From Saccharothrix saharensis (lineage in GTDB: Bacteria > Actinomycetota > Actinomycetes > Mycobacteriales > Pseudonocardiaceae), in NCBI RefSeq assembly GCF_006716745.1, contig NZ_VFPP01000001.1, forward strand, positions 8,443,386 through 8,507,385: a DNA stretch of 64,000 nucleotides, written 5' to 3'. Of this stretch, positions 41,502 to 50,276 are shown piece by piece (the first letter of the stretch is position 1; each line of letters opens with the position of its first letter). Below the pieces are notes generated by a model. It was not told the origin of the DNA and did not search any database. It was given only the letters and a program-made list of their open reading frames with translations. Position numbers and translations under genes: made by a program.

Positions 41502-42319
41502 TCGCCACCGAGCACCCGGTCGGCGCGTCCGCCGGCCGCCACCCCGCCGTCCACCTCGGGCTCGCCGAGCTCGACCTGCTCACCACGCACGCCGGTGTGC
41601 GGATGCCGTACCCGGTGAGGGTGCCGTCCTACGGGCGGACGGGCGGGGAACGCGCCGCGGTGCTGGCCATGGCGGGCGCGACGCTGACCGCGCGGGGCCT
41701 CGCCGACGACACCGGGCCGGTCGGCCCGGCGGCCGAGCTGGTGACCGCGCTGCGGGCCCGGCAGCACACCGTCGACCTGGTCGTGACCGGGGGCGTGGGT
41801 GGCCCGGTCGGCGTGCTGGCACTGCGGCACGGGTCGGTGGCGCTGGTGTGCCGGCAGGCGTTGACCCGCGGGCACGGCAACCCGGTCGCGGTCACCCGCC
41901 TCGCCTGGGACGAGCTGGCCGACGCGGTGTACCGGGACGTGCCCAGGCTGCCCGGCGCGCTCGTGGTGCCGATCTCGCTGGACGCCGGGGCCGTGGCCGC
42001 TGCGGGCGGGGCGCGCGGCGTCACGCGGGACGACCTGCGCGCGATGACCGCGGCCGCCGGCGGTGACCCGGACGAGCTGGACCGGCTGGCCGACCTGCTG
42101 CCGGCGGTGACGAGCCGGGGACAGCTCGGCGGCACCAGCGCGGGCCGGCGCACCCACGAGCTGTCCTGGCTGGACGGCCCGTCCGGGCGGGTCCGGATCG
42201 ACCGCGGCGGTGACGGGTGGGTGAGCGTGAACCCGCTGCACCCCAAGGACATCCACCGCTTCATCCACCGACTCACCGGCGGTGGGGCGGCACCGGGAAC
42301 AGGAGAGGAACGACAGTGA
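41498..42319 (+). CDS. EspG-like ESX secretion chaperone
   Basis: The 273-residue protein has the start LGLAELDLLTTHAGVRMPYPVRVPSYG, characteristic of the ESX secretion-associated protein EspG family. It then alternates strands and helices (TVDLVVTGGVGGPVGVLALRHG; VALVCRQAL) and ends with a beta-hairpin plus WVSVNPLHPKDIHRFIHRL. EspG proteins bind PE/PPE substrates in the cytosol and deliver them to the secretion ATPase. The PPE-like gene upstream is a natural client. Coupled on both sides by 4-base overlaps. Confidence 0.87.
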   Translation: MIATEHPVGASAGRHPAVHLGLAELDLLTTHAGVRMPYPVRVPSYGRTGGERAAVLAMAGATLTARGLADDTGPVGPAAELVTALRARQHTVDLVVTGGVGGPVGVLALRHGSVALVCRQALTRGHGNPVAVTRLAWDELADAVYRDVPRLPGALVVPISLDAGAVAAAGGARGVTRDDLRAMTAAAGGDPDELDRLADLLPAVTSRGQLGGTSAGRRTHELSWLDGPSGRVRIDRGGDGWVSVNPLHPKDIHRFIHRLTGGGAAPGTGEERQ

Positions 42320-42741
42320 GCAGCGCAGAGCAGTGGCTGGCCGACTACCAACGGGAGTTGGCCGGCGCGGTGGACGGCGCGACGCGGGCGAACGCCCGGC
42401 TGCGCCAGGTCGGCGGGCACGCCATCGCGCCACGCGGCGAGGTCGAGGCGTGGGTCGGGGTGAGCGGCGCGCTGGAGCGGTTGCGGCTGACCGCGCAGGC
42501 CCGCGCGCTCGAACCCGACGTGCTGGCCGACCTGGTCGTGGCGACCGCCAAGGCGGCACAGCGGTCGGCGGCCGGGCAGATCACCGAGATCATGACCGAC
42601 TTCGTCGGCCCGGGCGCGGCGCTCGACCTGGTCGAGGCGCACCTGCCTGCCGAGACCGCGGACACCGGCGGCCGGCGGCCCCGGCGGTCCGCCGCGGACG
42701 AGGACGACTACTTCGAGAACCCGGAGGTACGAGGCGAATGA
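42316..42741 (+). CDS. YbaB/EbfC-like protein
   Basis: The 141-residue product is a YbaB/EbfC-type protein: an N-terminal helix (EQWLADYQRELAGAVDGATRANARLRQVGG), short beta strands (GEVEAWVGVSGALERLRL) and a C-terminal helix (DVLADLVVATAKAAQRSAAGQITE). Such proteins recur in actinomycete ESX clusters, function unclear. AGGAGAGGAACGACA precedes the GTG. It ends with a disordered acidic tail. Confidence 0.8.
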   Translation: MSSAEQWLADYQRELAGAVDGATRANARLRQVGGHAIAPRGEVEAWVGVSGALERLRLTAQARALEPDVLADLVVATAKAAQRSAAGQITEIMTDFVGPGAALDLVEAHLPAETADTGGRRPRRSAADEDDYFENPEVRGE

Positions 42742-43043
42742 GTGGTTTCGACGTCGACGTCGAGCAGCTGCGGTGGCACGCCACCACGGTCGCCGGCATC
42801 GCCGACCAGCTTTCCGGGGTGTCCGGTCGGGCGCCCGACCGCGTGGCCGACGGCGCGCTCGGCTCGTTCGCCCGGTTCCTGACCGCCGGGTTGTCCGGCG
42901 CGGTCGGGCAGGTCAACGCCGCGATCGGCGACGTGTCCGCCGCGGTGGACACGATGAGCGTCGGGATCCGCCGCTCCGCCGACGGCTACCAGCGCACCGA
43001 CGGGAACTCCGCCGACCACCTCGTCCGGGAGTACCACCGATGA
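42738..43043 (+). CDS. ESX-1 secretion-associated (EspC/WXG100-like) small protein
   Basis: 101 residues: MSGFDVDVEQLRWHATTVAGIADQ opens like the type VII EspC-like family, followed by two helices and the tail SADGYQRTDGNSADHLVREYHR. The typical helix-turn-helix hairpin of about 100 residues fits a secreted ESX protein; there is no canonical WXG. The start overlaps the previous stop (ATGA) and the end overlaps the next gene in the same way. Confidence 0.8.
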   Translation: MSGFDVDVEQLRWHATTVAGIADQLSGVSGRAPDRVADGALGSFARFLTAGLSGAVGQVNAAIGDVSAAVDTMSVGIRRSADGYQRTDGNSADHLVREYHR

Positions 43044-44476
43044 GCACCGACAAGACGACCACCCAGCTGCTGGCCGAGCTCTCCGAGGTGTCCACCGCGG
43101 TGCGCGAGTCGCGGTGGTCCACCGGCCCGTTGGCCGCTCTGCCCGCACCGGCGGACTTCGGCGCGCTGATCTCGTCGCCGAACCCGCTGGCCGGGTTGAG
43201 CAGCTCGGGCGTGGGCATGCTGACCCCGCACGTGTCGTTCCTGGCCAAACCGCTCGACCAGTTCCGCGGCGACTCGGGCGCGGTCAGCACGCCGGCGCAG
43301 GGCATGGCGACCGCGGCCACGGACCTCCGCGCGCTCGCCGACACCCTCCGCCAGACCGGCACCACCGAGACCAGCGGGTGGACCGGCGAGGCCGCGGACG
43401 AGCACCGGGCCACCAGCGCCCAGTTCGCCGAGGGCGTCACGGCGATCTCCGAGGCGGCGAAGACGATCTCCGGCGCGATCTCCGGCGCGGGCGAGGAGGT
43501 GGTCAAGGCGCTCGCCGAGATCGTCCGGCTCATCGGTGAGGCGGTCGGCGAGATGGTCCCGGTGATGGCGGACGGCATCGCCCGCGCCCCGCTGACGATG
43601 GGCGCGAGCATCCCCGAGGCGATCGCGAAGTGCGTCGCCATCGCCAACGAGTGCGGCGCGGAGATCGCGAAGGTCATGGCCAACCTGCTGGCCAACGCCG
43701 CGAACCTGATGAAGCTCGTCACCATGGTGCTGACGATCGTGGACGCGGTCGTCCAGCTCCTGCGGAAGCTGGCCGAGCTCGCCCGGGGCAGCGGCGGCGA
43801 CACACCGGCCACCGGCGGCACCTCGCCGGAATCGCCGGAATCCGGCGAGGGGGCGGCCACCGACGACGACCGGCCCGCCGCCACCGACGACCCCGCCACC
43901 GACAGCACCCCCGCGTCCGCCGAAGCCGGCCAGGAGGCGACCTCCACCCGGACCGACCCGACCGGCACGACCACCGGCACGACCGGCGACCGGGACCGGG
44001 CCGCTCCGCTCCCGGCCGGCACCACGACCGCCGTCGGCGCGCCGTCCTCGCTCACGACGCCGAGCTCCAGCCCGGGTTCGCCGACCACGAGCACGTCCTC
44101 CCTCGGCACCACGGGTGCGCCACCGCTCGGCGGCGTGGCCCCGATGGCCGCCTGGTCGGGCACCGGCACGTCCGGTGCCCGCTCGTCGAACCGCCTGGCC
44201 GCCGGCGGCTCCACCGCGGTGGGCGCGCCGAAGGAGACGAGCGCGGACCGACCGACCGCCGCCACCGGCGGCGGCACGCCGTCGACCGGTGGGTCGGCCA
44301 TGCCGATGTCCATGCCGCTCGCCGGCCGGGGCCAGGGCGCCGACGACGCCGAGCACCAGCGGCGCTACGAGATCAGCGACGACGATTCGTTCACCGCCGA
44401 GGAGCAGCCCGCCCTGCTCGACTCCGGGGTCATCACCTCGATCGCCGGCGAGGAACCGGGAGAGCCGGCCCCGTGA
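43040..44476 (+). CDS. Large WXG100-domain protein with disordered C-terminus
   Basis: The 478-residue protein has a WXG100-type helical bundle (about 85-250) with the turn SGWTGEAADEHR, followed by a hydrophobic helical region (MVLTIVDAVVQLLRKLAELA) and a Thr/Ser/Pro/Gly-rich tail of about 200 residues ending in DDDSFTAEEQPALLDSGVI. It probably pairs with the preceding 101-residue protein as a heterodimeric ESX substrate. The tail is likely disordered or carries the export signal. Confidence 0.78.
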   Translation: MSTDKTTTQLLAELSEVSTAVRESRWSTGPLAALPAPADFGALISSPNPLAGLSSSGVGMLTPHVSFLAKPLDQFRGDSGAVSTPAQGMATAATDLRALADTLRQTGTTETSGWTGEAADEHRATSAQFAEGVTAISEAAKTISGAISGAGEEVVKALAEIVRLIGEAVGEMVPVMADGIARAPLTMGASIPEAIAKCVAIANECGAEIAKVMANLLANAANLMKLVTMVLTIVDAVVQLLRKLAELARGSGGDTPATGGTSPESPESGEGAATDDDRPAATDDPATDSTPASAEAGQEATSTRTDPTGTTTGTTGDRDRAAPLPAGTTTAVGAPSSLTTPSSSPGSPTTSTSSLGTTGAPPLGGVAPMAAWSGTGTSGARSSNRLAAGGSTAVGAPKETSADRPTAATGGGTPSTGGSAMPMSMPLAGRGQGADDAEHQRRYEISDDDSFTAEEQPALLDSGVITSIAGEEPGEPAP

Positions 44477-45102
44477 CACCTTCCGTGGACAGCGGCGACA
44501 TCGGCCGTTCCCTCGCCAAGCTGGACGTGCTCGGTGACCCGGACACCCTCCGCGCGCGAGCCGAGGCGTTCCTGGCGGCGGAGAAGCCCGAACCGGGCGA
44601 CCGCTACGACGGCACGGACCCGACCAGGTCCATCCGGGTGGAGGTCGACCCGCGCGGCCTCGTGCTCGGCATCGACATCGCACCCACCTGGCGCAGCCGC
44701 CTGGAGCCGGACCGGTTCGCCGGCGCGCTGCACGACGCGTACCGGGAGGCGGTGCGCGCCGCGCTCGCCGCCGAGTCGACCGCGAAGCGCTCCCGGCCGA
44801 CCGCGACACCCGGCAGCGAGCCGCCCCCCGACCCGGACGGCCACTCCGTGGCGGAGTGGTTGGCCGCGACGCGGGCCAAGCTGCACCGGGTCGACGAGCA
44901 ACTGCGCGACCTGCCCACGGGCACCGCGGTGCCGGACCGCGAGGTCCGCAGCCCGAACGGGTACCTGACGCTGCGGCTCACCGCCGGGAGCGTCACCGCC
45001 GTCACCGCGAACACCAAGGCCCTGAAGTGGGCCAAACCCGGCACGCTCCGCGAGGACGCCACGGACGCGTTCCGTGCCGCGGACCTGACGGCCGAGCGCT
45101 GA
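44473..45102 (+). CDS. YbaB/EbfC-like protein with long middle linker
   Basis: The 209-residue product has an N-terminal part with RSIRVEVDPRGLVLGIDIAPTWRS and a second helical block (DRFAGALHDAYREAVRAALAAESTAK), then a Pro-rich linker and a segment (SVAEWLAATRAKLHRVDEQL) plus strands RSPNGYLTLRLTAGSVTAVTANT. This resembles the extended YbaB-like proteins in ESX loci. GTG start coupled to the upstream gene. Confidence 0.72.
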   Translation: MTPSVDSGDIGRSLAKLDVLGDPDTLRARAEAFLAAEKPEPGDRYDGTDPTRSIRVEVDPRGLVLGIDIAPTWRSRLEPDRFAGALHDAYREAVRAALAAESTAKRSRPTATPGSEPPPDPDGHSVAEWLAATRAKLHRVDEQLRDLPTGTAVPDREVRSPNGYLTLRLTAGSVTAVTANTKALKWAKPGTLREDATDAFRAADLTAER

Positions 45103-45117
45103 GCGAGGAGGAGAACG

Positions 45118-45468
45118 TTGGCCGGATACCAAGTCATCACCCGGGCGCTGCGCAACGAGTCCCCGAAGTGGGACGAGTTCGCCGAGCGGGCCAGGCAGGT
45201 CCTGGGCCAGGTCGTGGCGGGCAACCTGGAGGTCTCCGCGTTCTTCGTCGGCGATCCCAGCGCGTTGGCCCTGGTCGGCACCCTCCGGTCCGAGCTGCAC
45301 CGGGACGCCTACGAGCAGTTCCGCTCGTTCGTCGAATCCGCGCTGCGCGGTGCGGTGACCGAGTTCCCGCAGATCGGCGACGTGCTGATCGACATCGCCA
45401 ACCGCTACGACGAGGCCGAGCAGCTCATCGAGCTCGACCTCAACCAGACCTACAGCGCCCACCCGTAG
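45118..45468 (+). CDS. Small conserved-looking ESX cluster protein
   Basis: 116 residues from a TTG at 45118 behind GAGGAGGAGAACG, a very strong ribosome site. All-helical: WDEFAERARQVLGQVVAGNLEVSAFFVG then AYEQFRSFVESALRGAVTEFPQIG and DIANRYDEAEQLIELDLNQTY. No WXG, but the length and two-helix design fit a type VII partner protein. Confidence 0.72.
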   Translation: MAGYQVITRALRNESPKWDEFAERARQVLGQVVAGNLEVSAFFVGDPSALALVGTLRSELHRDAYEQFRSFVESALRGAVTEFPQIGDVLIDIANRYDEAEQLIELDLNQTYSAHP

Positions 45469-45478
45469 AGGCCGTCAC

Positions 45479-46225
45479 ATGACCACCAGAGAAGAACTGC
45501 TCAACCCGCTCAACGAAGCGTTCGACAAGGTCAAGCGCGCGGTCGAGGAGATGACCACGAAGTTCGACGAGGTGACCGACAAGCTGTCGAGCCCGGAGGT
45601 CGCCCTCGTCCTGGGCCCCGTCCCGCTGTACCTCACCAGGAACGACGTGGAGGACCTGGGCGAGCTCGTCCAGAAGGTGATCGACCTGGCGGACTACGCG
45701 GTGCAGCACCACCTGCCCGTCGTCTCGCTGATCAACCAGAGCTTCAACTGGCTGGAGAACGTGAAGGCGCCGATGTCGGAGATGTCGTCGCGCACGAGCG
45801 TCTGGCGCGACCAGGACTTCGAGTACTGGCGCGAGGCGGCGGGCTTCGCCTACCGGACCAAGGCCACCGCGCAGCAGGGCGCGATCGACGACATCGCCGC
45901 CAAGGCGGAGTTCATCAGCAAGTGGCTGTTCGAGATCGCCCAGGCCAACGTGAACTACATGGTCGAGCTCGCCGGGATAGCCGCCGAGGTGGCCGGGAAG
46001 GTCGCCCAGCTCGCCGTCAAGGCCGGCACCATCGTCCTGCTCCCGCTCGCCGCCGCCGACGCGGCCGACATCGTCGGCAACCTCGTCGACAAGGGCCTCA
46101 AGAACCTGGTCAAGGAGGCCGATCGGTTCATGGCCACGCTGGGCAAGATCCGCGAGGTGGAGAGCCAGCTCGCGGACTACACCAAGTTCCCCGGCGGCAA
46201 GTGGCCGGAGGCCGTGGCGGGCTGA
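45479..46225 (+). CDS. Helical ESX cluster protein, possible effector
   Basis: The 248-residue protein has an N-terminal helical region (LNEAFDKVKRAVEEMTTKFDEVTDKL) and a WRDQDFEYWREAAGFAYRTKATAQQGAI segment like WXG-type bundles. The C-terminal hydrophobic helices (AGTIVLLPLAAADAADIVGNL) could insert into membranes. It closes the ESX cluster. Its 3' end overlaps the convergent NACHT gene by 49 bases. Function unknown. Confidence 0.75.
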   Translation: MTTREELLNPLNEAFDKVKRAVEEMTTKFDEVTDKLSSPEVALVLGPVPLYLTRNDVEDLGELVQKVIDLADYAVQHHLPVVSLINQSFNWLENVKAPMSEMSSRTSVWRDQDFEYWREAAGFAYRTKATAQQGAIDDIAAKAEFISKWLFEIAQANVNYMVELAGIAAEVAGKVAQLAVKAGTIVLLPLAAADAADIVGNLVDKGLKNLVKEADRFMATLGKIREVESQLADYTKFPGGKWPEAVAG

Positions 46226-48513
46226 CCGCCGGGGTCCGCGCGCCCGCGGTCGTGGTCGCGCTCGGCGAGGTGGGCCTGCAGGCGGGCGTGGCGGAACTGG
46301 TAGTAGGGGCCCGACTGGCGCAGCACACCGCGCCGGCACGCGTCCTCGAGGAACGCCACGACCGCCCACGGCAGCCGGCCGGTGAGCGGCAGCCAGACCC
46401 GGGCGAACACCAGCCAGTGGCCCCACGGGGTCATGCCGAGCACGTACCCGGCCGCGCCGGCGATCGCGCTGACCAGGCCGGCCGCCACCACCAGCGACGG
46501 TGCCCAGTCGAGGTCGATCCCGAACGGACGACCGACGTCCAGCGCGTCCACCACCTCGGCGGCCGCCACGATGAAGCAGCCGAACAACGGTGCGAGCACG
46601 AGCGCCGGTCCGGCCAACAGCGCGCGGTTGGCCCGGATGAGGTCGGCGGGCCTGCCGGCGGAGCCGAGGTCCACCGGGGTCTCGATCATGCCGAGGACCC
46701 GGAACACCAGCCCCACCCCGACCGCGTAGACGATCCCGAACGCCACCGCGTCGAAGACCCAGGTGCCGAGCGCGGACGCGGAGCGGGAGGTCACCACGTC
46801 GAGCAGCCGGTGCGCCGTGCCGAGGCAGACGCCGAACACGAACCCGCACAGGGTGCCCAACCGCAGCCGACCTCCCGTCTCCGCGCTCAACCGCCGTCGT
46901 CCACCCCACACGCTGATCCGGAGGTACAACGGCGCCGGCACCTCGCGGCCGACCGTCACCGCGTAGCTGACCACCATCAGCGCCGCGCCCAGGACACCGA
47001 CCAGCAGACCCGAGGGGAACCAGGAACCGACGCCGATCCGCACCCCGAACGCGGCCGCGACCCCTTCCACCAGCCAGTCGACCACGGCGGCCGTGACGCC
47101 CGCGAACAGCCCGAGCACCAGGGTCCGCGACCAGCGCCCCGACGCCGTGCCGAACTCCCACCAGGCCAGGTCGGTGGTGCGCCGCCGGTCCAGGTGCGTG
47201 GCCAGGAAGCGCAGCCACCGCGTGGCGTCCTCGACCGACCAGCGCTGGTCCAGGCCCACGGCGCGGTCCAGCGGTCGGCGGCGGTACGCGGTCGGCACGA
47301 AGCCGGCCAGCAGGTGGTCGGCGATGCTCTCCGCGGTGGGGAACCTCCGCGCGTCCAGCAGCTCGGCCGGGTCACGTCCGGTCGCGTCGCCGTAGTTGGC
47401 GCGGGCCAGGCCGACCATCAGCGGGGTGGACAGCGCGACGGCCGGCGGGTGGTCCGGCCGTCGGGCCAGCTCGCGCAGCACCGGGTCCCAGACCGTCGCA
47501 CCCTCGGCCGCGGTCCGGCGCGCGGTGCGCGGCAGGTAGTCGGCGAGGTCCGCGACGGTGAGGTCGGCCAGCTCGACCGCGGCCGCGCCGCGCAGCACCC
47601 GGGAAGCCGTGACCGCCTCCCGGTACTCGTCCGGCCTGCTGGTCAGCACGAGCGGCAGGACGGTCTGGTTGAGGGCGACGAGGGCCGCCCGGTGCAGCCC
47701 GTCGGCGATCTCGTCGAAGCCGTCGAGCACCGGCAGCACCCGACCGCTCTCGATCAGCCGGGCGGCGAGCGTCGAACCGCTGCGGCTCGGCCCCGCCAGG
47801 CCGGGGTAGTGCCGGGTCAGCTCGGCGACCAGCCACTCGTGCAGCGACGTCTTGCGCGGGTGCCACGAGCCGATGCCGAGCACGACCGGGACCGCGCCGG
47901 CCGCGGTCGACGGGTTGAGCAGGTCCAGCACGAGCCGCACGGCGAGCATGCTCTTGCCCGCTCCCGCCCGGCCGAGCACGACGAGCCGCCCGGACGGGAC
48001 GCGCCGGTAACAGGCCACGATCCCGTCCAGCGCGCCGGCCAGGTCGGTCGGCGCGTCCGGGTCGGTCAGCTCGGCGCCCGCCGAGCGCCACCGCAGTGGC
48101 AACGGGCCGGGATCGTGGATCCGACGCCGGATCTCCTCCTGCTGCCACCGCGCCCGGACCACGTCGGCGAGCTCGTCGGCCGCGTCGATCAGCTCGCGTT
48201 CGTTCGCGGTCAGGTAGCGCACGGACCCGGTGGAGGCCGGTCGTGCGGACGCCACCGGCGAGTCCGGTGTGGACGGTTCGGCGGGCGCGGCGGCCTGTCC
48301 CACCGCGGCCAGCAGGGTCGCGCGCTCCGAGGGGGACAGCGCCAGCGCTTCCGCCAACTGGCGCACCGTGCTCAGCTGCGGGTTCGACCCGGACCCGGTC
48401 TCGAACCGCCGGACGGTCCGCACCGCGACCCCCGACCGCACGGCCAACTCGTCCTGCGTCAACCCGGCCTCCCGGCGGAACTGGCGCAACAACGAGCCGA
48501 ACCGGTCTGCCAC
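46177..48513 (-). CDS. XRE-NACHT NTPase with multi-span membrane C-terminus
   Basis: The 778-residue protein has an XRE helix-turn-helix (1-60; LRQFRREAGLTQDELAVRSGVAVRTVRRFE), a linker, a NACHT/STAND ATPase with Walker A GRAGAGKS (181-188) and Walker B VLPVLDGFDE (259-268) plus an LTSRPDEY arginine motif, a helical region, and four to six membrane helices from about residue 480 (VLGLFAGVTAAVVDWLV; SGLLVGVLGAALMVV). Such HTH-NACHT proteins are common in Streptomyces-like genomes and act as sensor switches. The GTG at 48513 follows CGGGGGTACGAG; an upstream frame without start signals was rejected. Confidence 0.88.
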   Translation of the reverse strand: MADRFGSLLRQFRREAGLTQDELAVRSGVAVRTVRRFETGSGSNPQLSTVRQLAEALALSPSERATLLAAVGQAAAPAEPSTPDSPVASARPASTGSVRYLTANERELIDAADELADVVRARWQQEEIRRRIHDPGPLPLRWRSAGAELTDPDAPTDLAGALDGIVACYRRVPSGRLVVLGRAGAGKSMLAVRLVLDLLNPSTAAGAVPVVLGIGSWHPRKTSLHEWLVAELTRHYPGLAGPSRSGSTLAARLIESGRVLPVLDGFDEIADGLHRAALVALNQTVLPLVLTSRPDEYREAVTASRVLRGAAAVELADLTVADLADYLPRTARRTAAEGATVWDPVLRELARRPDHPPAVALSTPLMVGLARANYGDATGRDPAELLDARRFPTAESIADHLLAGFVPTAYRRRPLDRAVGLDQRWSVEDATRWLRFLATHLDRRRTTDLAWWEFGTASGRWSRTLVLGLFAGVTAAVVDWLVEGVAAAFGVRIGVGSWFPSGLLVGVLGAALMVVSYAVTVGREVPAPLYLRISVWGGRRRLSAETGGRLRLGTLCGFVFGVCLGTAHRLLDVVTSRSASALGTWVFDAVAFGIVYAVGVGLVFRVLGMIETPVDLGSAGRPADLIRANRALLAGPALVLAPLFGCFIVAAAEVVDALDVGRPFGIDLDWAPSLVVAAGLVSAIAGAAGYVLGMTPWGHWLVFARVWLPLTGRLPWAVVAFLEDACRRGVLRQSGPYYQFRHARLQAHLAERDHDRGRADPGGQPATASGHLPPGNLV

Positions 48514-48816
48514 CTCGTACCCCCGACCACGGATCACGTCCGAGGCCCCAACGTAGCGAAGGCCGGACCACTCGTATCCGCAAAAGGACTTCTCCGACGC
48601 GCGGACGGGTGAACACCGGGTCGCGCCCGCCTCCGCCCGCTGCCGGGGCTCGCGCTTGCGGACACCCGTAGTCCCGGTTGCTCCCCAGTGCTGACAGCGC
48701 TGGTCCGGGCCGGTGAATCGCGGGTCGCGCCCGCCGGGGCGGGTGGCACTCTGGCCCACTGTGCCGCGACCTGGGCGGTCTGGCCGGGTCGCAACCGTCG
48801 ACGAAGGGGTTGTGCG
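48514..48816. other. Divergent intergenic region
   Basis: The 303 bases lie between the divergent NACHT and secreted-protein genes. The left part (48540-48680) is slightly less GC-rich (ACTCGTATCCGCAAAAGGA) and should contain the NACHT promoter. No operator palindrome is evident. Confidence 0.35.
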
Positions 48817-50205
48817 GTGCTGGGAACCGTTCGCGTGCTGCTCGCCGCCGTGGTGATGACCACGGCCGTGACCTGGTCCGGGGCCGGCAGCGCCGGTGCC
48901 GTCCCGTGGACCCTGACCACGGCGCAGCGGCAGGCGTACCTGTACCACTACGCGCCGCTGATCTTCAAGCGCGGTGACGAGAACAACAGCCAGGAGGGCG
49001 CGGACTGGTTGTCCAACTACGACTTCGACCGCAACGGCCGGTTCTCCGACAACCGGGTGAACTGGCGCACCGTCAACCAGTACGTGCAGGGCGCGAACAC
49101 CCACTGGCGCATCCGCCCGACGCTCTACACCGCGTTGCTCGAGTACGCCGAGAACGGGACGAAGAACCTCGTCCTGCTTTACCACGTCTACAACGCGGCG
49201 GACAAGGACTTCGACCAGATCCACGACTGGGAGCGCGTCGAGATCGTGCTGCGGGGCGTGACCGGGAACCCGGGTACCGGCGAGAGCGTCACCCACGCCA
49301 CGGTGACCACCCACCACGAGCACATCATGCGCCGCTCCACCGACAGCGCGGTGCAGTTCATGACGACGGCCACGGGCAAGCACCTGATGCTGTGGCAGGC
49401 GGACGGCAGCGCAGCGCTGCCCACCACCACGCGCGGCCACGAGCTCCGGTTCGCGACGACGCCGTGGAGCTCGGTCGCGGCGGGCGTGAACGGCACCGGC
49501 AAGGCCGAGGTGGACATCAACAACGACAGCGAGAAGAACGTCCACTACGTGTTCGTCCCGGAAGCCTCCTCGGCTGCCGTCGCCACGTGGGGCGCGCGGG
49601 CCGTGACCTCCGCGTCGGCCCCGGTCCTGGCCAGCCGGCTCGACAACGGCGACTCCACGGCCTGGCGGTCGGTCAAGCGCGTCACCTACGAGCTGCAGGA
49701 CCTGGCCGACGTCCTGCCGACGCACTGGCAGGACTGGCAGCTGCACTGGCGGGACACCGAGACCAGCGACGTGCTGCTGGAGTCCCCGGTGACGTCGGAA
49801 GCGGGACAGGCGGAGGTGCCCGCCGGCCTCCGGCGCTTCTACACCGCCTCGCTCGACGTCGGCGCGGGCGACCTCACCGACGGCCGCGAGGGCATCCCGT
49901 CCAAGAGCTGGCTGTACGGCGCGTACTCGGGCGAGGCGAACGCGGACGACAGCGCGAGCTCCGACGACTTCGGCGGGTACGAAGGGCTCGGGCTCGACAG
50001 CCACGGGCGGAGCCGGGGCGTGGTCAGCGGTGACCTCGTCTCGCACGGCGCGTACTGGCGCCAGCACGACTTCTTCGTCCACACCGGCGTCGTCGACACC
50101 GCGGATCGGCGGGAGGCGGGCACCTGGCTCCCCGCCCAGTGGCACCTCGCCGCCAACGGCGGGTTCGACGGTCGCTGGACCCAGCTGTTCGACGACCGCC
50201 CCTGA
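48817..50205 (+). CDS. Secreted protein with HDWE motif, function unknown
   Basis: The 462-residue protein has a signal peptide (VRVLLAAVVMTTAVTWSGAGSAGA). The mature protein begins TLTTAQRQAYLYHYAPLIFKRGDENNSQEGADWL and contains IHDWERVEIVLRGV followed by HATVTTHHEHI. An 'APLI..., HDWE, H' order is reminiscent of Vps62-like and NPP1-like secreted proteins, where the HDWE segment binds metal; overall match is weak. Asp/Asn-rich stretches (DFDRNGRFSDN) suggest calcium binding. GTG start behind AAGGGG. Convergent with a second secreted protein. Confidence 0.7.
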   Translation: MLGTVRVLLAAVVMTTAVTWSGAGSAGAVPWTLTTAQRQAYLYHYAPLIFKRGDENNSQEGADWLSNYDFDRNGRFSDNRVNWRTVNQYVQGANTHWRIRPTLYTALLEYAENGTKNLVLLYHVYNAADKDFDQIHDWERVEIVLRGVTGNPGTGESVTHATVTTHHEHIMRRSTDSAVQFMTTATGKHLMLWQADGSAALPTTTRGHELRFATTPWSSVAAGVNGTGKAEVDINNDSEKNVHYVFVPEASSAAVATWGARAVTSASAPVLASRLDNGDSTAWRSVKRVTYELQDLADVLPTHWQDWQLHWRDTETSDVLLESPVTSEAGQAEVPAGLRRFYTASLDVGAGDLTDGREGIPSKSWLYGAYSGEANADDSASSDDFGGYEGLGLDSHGRSRGVVSGDLVSHGAYWRQHDFFVHTGVVDTADRREAGTWLPAQWHLAANGGFDGRWTQLFDDRP

Positions 50206-50223
50206 CGGCGGCGGTTCGACCGG

Positions 50224-50273
50224 CGTGCTCGTCCCGCCGGCGACCCGTGGCGGTCGTCGGCGGGACGAGCACG
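50224..50273. terminator. Strong hairpin between convergent genes
   Basis: CGTGCTCGTCCCGCCG (50224-50239) pairs perfectly with CGGCGGGACGAGCACG (50258-50273), a 16-bp stem extended inward by further pairs. It lies between the stops at 50205 and 50277, so it probably ends transcription from both sides. Confidence 0.75.
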
Positions 50274-50276
50274 AGG

